Source of the DNA: Acidobacteriaceae bacterium
Lineage (GTDB): Bacteria; Acidobacteriota; Terriglobia; Terriglobales; Acidobacteriaceae
Length of the DNA stretch: 7,605 nt
Assembly: GCA_003165855.1 (NCBI GenBank)
Contig: PMXH01000136.1
Span: 1-7,605 of the forward strand
Direction of reading: 5' to 3'
A program made the position numbers and the translations under genes. Below the pieces are notes generated by a model. That model saw only the letters and a program-made list of their open reading frames with translations. It made no database searches and was not told the DNA's origin. Below are positions 5,591-7,605 of the stretch, piece after piece (within the stretch, counting starts at the first letter, position 1; every line of letters begins with the position of its first letter).

Positions 5591-6676
5591 CTAATGCTGC
5601 GATTCTTGCTTCTCGGACGGTGGTGGCTGAGTCGGGGTGGTCTGCAGGCTCTGGAACTCCTGCATTTCATGCTTTGCCTCTGCCGTCTTTCCTTGTTTGC
5701 GATAGAGGCCCGCCAGTCCAAAATGCGCCTGCGCCGCCAGTGGACTTTGCTTCTCGATCGAAAGAAGCTTGGTCCACGCTTTCTCGGCTGCGACGGCGTC
5801 GCCTTCCAATGACGCTGCTTTCCCGAGTGAATAGAGTGTCTCCGGCATTTCCGGCAGCAAGCGGTCCGCGCGCAAAAGCTCCGCTCGCGCCTCCTGTACT
5901 TTCCCTTGTTCCAACAACGCTTCTCCCAGACGGTAGGCCGCTTCGGCGTTCCCAGGCTGCAGCTTGGCTTGAATCCGAAACTCTTCTTCCGCTTTCGGCC
6001 ATTGGAAAGCGCCAGCATACACCTCGCCCAACGCAAGGTGAGCTTCGGGCAGACCCGGACGCAATCGCAACGCTTCGGTGTATTCCTTTTCAGCATCCGG
6101 CATCCGCCGCAGCACGAAGTAGTTCTCCGCCATTGCCTGATGCGCCCGGGCGGAGTCCGGATAAGCCGCCAGCAACGTGTCAACGGCCTGCTTCGCGAGC
6201 AGACCGCTCGCGCGGCCAAGGTAATAAAGAAGATCTGGATCGTTGGGGTGGGCGGTCTGCGCTGCCTGCAGATTCACGACCGCCTCCGCCAGTTGTCCCG
6301 TCTGGATTTCCGCAATCCCCAGCGCGGTTTTATCCGGTGAGCGCTGCAAGTGCGGAATCGCTTCTTTCGCGTAGCCTTGAGAGAGCAGGGCATACCCCAG
6401 CAACTGGTGAGCCGGCAGTGAGTCCGCTTTCAGTTCCAACGCATGCGTGAGCGGCGCGATCGCGGGCCCGTAATCGCCGTTCTCCATGTAGGCCTGGCCG
6501 AGGCTGATGAAGCCATCTGCGAATGACGGCTCGATCTCGGTCACTTGCTTAAACTCCTTGATGGCAACGGTGAACTGGCGTTGTTTGTCCGCTTCAATTC
6601 CGGCTTGCATGTGCTCGGCGGCCTGCGGCGATGCGATCTGCCAGGCGAACCACAAGAGTAAGAGTCCTCGAATCAA
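5591..6676 (-). CDS. Exported tetratricopeptide-repeat protein
   Basis: 361 residues, starting at TTG (6676-6674). That start is supported by GGAG five bases upstream, by the TTGA overlap with the stop of the preceding gene, and by the signal peptide it gives: Arg3, hydrophobic LLLLWFAW at 5-12, and a cleavage site near SPQAA at 16-20. The first ATG (6610) would lose that signal. About nine or ten TPR helical hairpins follow from residue 19 to 346, with recurring A/G-x-x-x-x-x-G-x-x-x-x-A patterns such as GQAYMENGDYGPAIAPL and GEVYAGAFQWPKAEEEF. The tail is rich in Pro, Gln, Glu and Ser. TPR proteins act as protein-binding scaffolds and no enzyme domain is present. The position after the FG-GAP/UnbV gene and before the mannosidase suggests a periplasmic partner for one or both, but the binding partner is not shown by the sequence. 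Confidence 0.9.
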   Translation of the reverse strand: MIRGLLLLWFAWQIASPQAAEHMQAGIEADKQRQFTVAIKEFKQVTEIEPSFADGFISLGQAYMENGDYGPAIAPLTHALELKADSLPAHQLLGYALLSQGYAKEAIPHLQRSPDKTALGIAEIQTGQLAEAVVNLQAAQTAHPNDPDLLYYLGRASGLLAKQAVDTLLAAYPDSARAHQAMAENYFVLRRMPDAEKEYTEALRLRPGLPEAHLALGEVYAGAFQWPKAEEEFRIQAKLQPGNAEAAYRLGEALLEQGKVQEARAELLRADRLLPEMPETLYSLGKAASLEGDAVAAEKAWTKLLSIEKQSPLAAQAHFGLAGLYRKQGKTAEAKHEMQEFQSLQTTPTQPPPSEKQESQH

Positions 6677-7605
6677 GGTTTCTCCGGTTCACGCACTTCT
6701 AAAAACTGATCGGCGTGAACATCGTTCAACGTCTGGTGAATACCGGACGGCCAATTGATTTCTATCGTTGCCTTCTCCGCCGTGCCCAGCCCGAAATGAA
6801 GCCGCTTGTCGCTGGCGGAAAGATAACCGTTGGTTGAGGTTGCAAATCGTGTCTGCCCGTTCACCTGCACCCGCGCGCCGTATCCATCCCGATTGCTGCG
6901 CGTACCGCGAAGCGTAATCGTCAGCCAGTGCAGCTTGCCGCCCCGGTTGAGAAACACTTGAGGATGGCCCCCAAGAGTCGTCACCACCGCGTCCTGCCAG
7001 CCATCATTATTCAAGTCGCCGAATGCCGCTCCCCGCGCCGCTACCGGCACTGTACTTCCGGAATCAACTCGCTCGAACCGGCCATTGTGATTCATGGCCA
7101 GCAGCGGCAGTTCGAGATAGTGAAGGGAAGGATCGATTCGCTCCACGTTGTCCAATACATGTCCTTGAGCGACGAACAAATCTTTCCACCCGTCGTTGTC
7201 GAAATCTTCCAAGCCAAGGCTCCAGCCTGAACTTCCACTGGTCAGCGCACCAAGCCCGGTTTCGAGACTGCGATAGGTGAACGAACCGCCGCCATCGTTG
7301 TGGTAGACGCCGTAAATCTCTCGCGGCAGCAGAGTCACCATCACATCCGGACGGCCGTCGTTGTCGTAGTCCTGAAAAACCACGCCCATGCCCGACATCC
7401 GACGCCCATCCTCGGAAAGCGCCGCCCCGGATTCGAGCCCGACCTCTGTAAAAGTCCCGTTGCCGTTGTTGTGATACAGATACTGCTGCATTCCGTCGTT
7501 CGATACAAATATGTCAGTGAACCCGTCGCCATCGTAGTCCGCGAACCCCACTCCTAAAGCACGCCCCTTCTTCGCCGCGATGCCGGAGCGCTGGCTCACG
7601 TCCGT
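6673..7605 (-). CDS. FG-GAP/VCBS-repeat protein with ASPIC/UnbV domain (CRTAC1-like), 5' end outside window
   Basis: The last 310 residues are visible and the frame stays open to the window edge; the GTG at 7599 lies inside a conserved segment (TDVSQRSGIAA) and is not the true start. Four calcium-binding FG-GAP/VCBS loops occur, numbering from the first visible residue: DYDGDGFTD (23-31), DYDNDGRPD (79-87), DFDNDGWKD (134-142) and DLNNDGWQD (197-205). They indicate blades of an integrin-like beta-propeller. An ASPIC/UnbV domain follows (about 234-305: GTRSNRDGYGARVQV, LHFGLGTA, INWPSG). Proteins of this type are usually exported and may bind proteins or carbohydrates; the exact role is unknown. 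The missing N-terminus should carry a signal peptide and more FG-GAP repeats, and in some relatives TPRs. The stop TGA (6675-6673) overlaps the TTG start of the TPR gene. Confidence 0.93.
   Translation of the reverse strand, partial: TDVSQRSGIAAKKGRALGVGFADYDGDGFTDIFVSNDGMQQYLYHNNGNGTFTEVGLESGAALSEDGRRMSGMGVVFQDYDNDGRPDVMVTLLPREIYGVYHNDGGGSFTYRSLETGLGALTSGSSGWSLGLEDFDNDGWKDLFVAQGHVLDNVERIDPSLHYLELPLLAMNHNGRFERVDSGSTVPVAARGAAFGDLNNDGWQDAVVTTLGGHPQVFLNRGGKLHWLTITLRGTRSNRDGYGARVQVNGQTRFATSTNGYLSASDKRLHFGLGTAEKATIEINWPSGIHQTLNDVHADQFLEVREPEKP
6681..6684 (-). promoter_or_regulatory. Ribosome binding site deciding the TTG start of the TPR gene
   Basis: GGAG on the minus strand, five bases before TTG at 6676, inside the last codons of the FG-GAP/UnbV gene. 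It supports the rare TTG start and translational coupling of the two genes. Confidence 0.75.

Noticed and set aside
5620..6450. Plus-strand open frame of 276 codons opposite the TPR gene
   Set aside because: It is antisense to a clear TPR protein, and its Pro/Ser/Arg-rich translation shows no domain.

Overview
All genes that can be supported in this 7.6 kb window lie on the minus strand, so transcription runs from high to low coordinates. The protein content suggests an environmental bacterium, most likely of the Acidobacteriota. The hints are a CRTAC1-like FG-GAP/UnbV protein paired with a TPR protein, a secreted family-2 beta-mannosidase, and a lipoprotein built from 'choice-of-anchor D'-type Ig-like repeats. 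The taxonomic call is inference from protein families only; the window holds no marker gene.

Right half (7605 to 2900): a compact three-gene unit. It starts with the C-terminal part of an FG-GAP/VCBS-repeat protein with an ASPIC/UnbV domain, cut by the window edge. Next comes an exported TPR protein that starts at TTG inside the stop codon of the first gene (4-base TTGA overlap) with a good ribosome binding site. After a 33-base gap with a strong AGGAG site comes an 885-residue exported GH2 beta-mannosidase with both catalytic glutamates present. The spacing suggests co-transcription and coupled translation. Two and probably all three products act outside the cytoplasm, which suits handling of mannose-containing polysaccharides or glycoproteins.

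Middle (2899 to 2613): a 287-base intergenic stretch rich in inverted repeats. One set lies just after the mannosidase gene and can form two mutually exclusive hairpins. A second set forms a structured-looking leader before the next gene, which has no Shine-Dalgarno sequence at its start.

Left-middle (2612 to 978): a 544-residue predicted lipoprotein with four tandem repeats of about 100 residues and a C-terminal fibronectin type III-like domain. A plausible rho-independent terminator follows it at 892-867.

Left end (803 to 1): one end of an IS66-family insertion sequence, with its terminal inverted repeat (GTAA end at 803), tnpA, and tnpB overlapping by ATGA and running off the window. The large tnpC transposase gene and the other IS end are outside. 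No complete new system such as a defence locus, CRISPR array or integron is visible. The least explained parts are the structured intergenic region and the FG-GAP/TPR/mannosidase gene unit.
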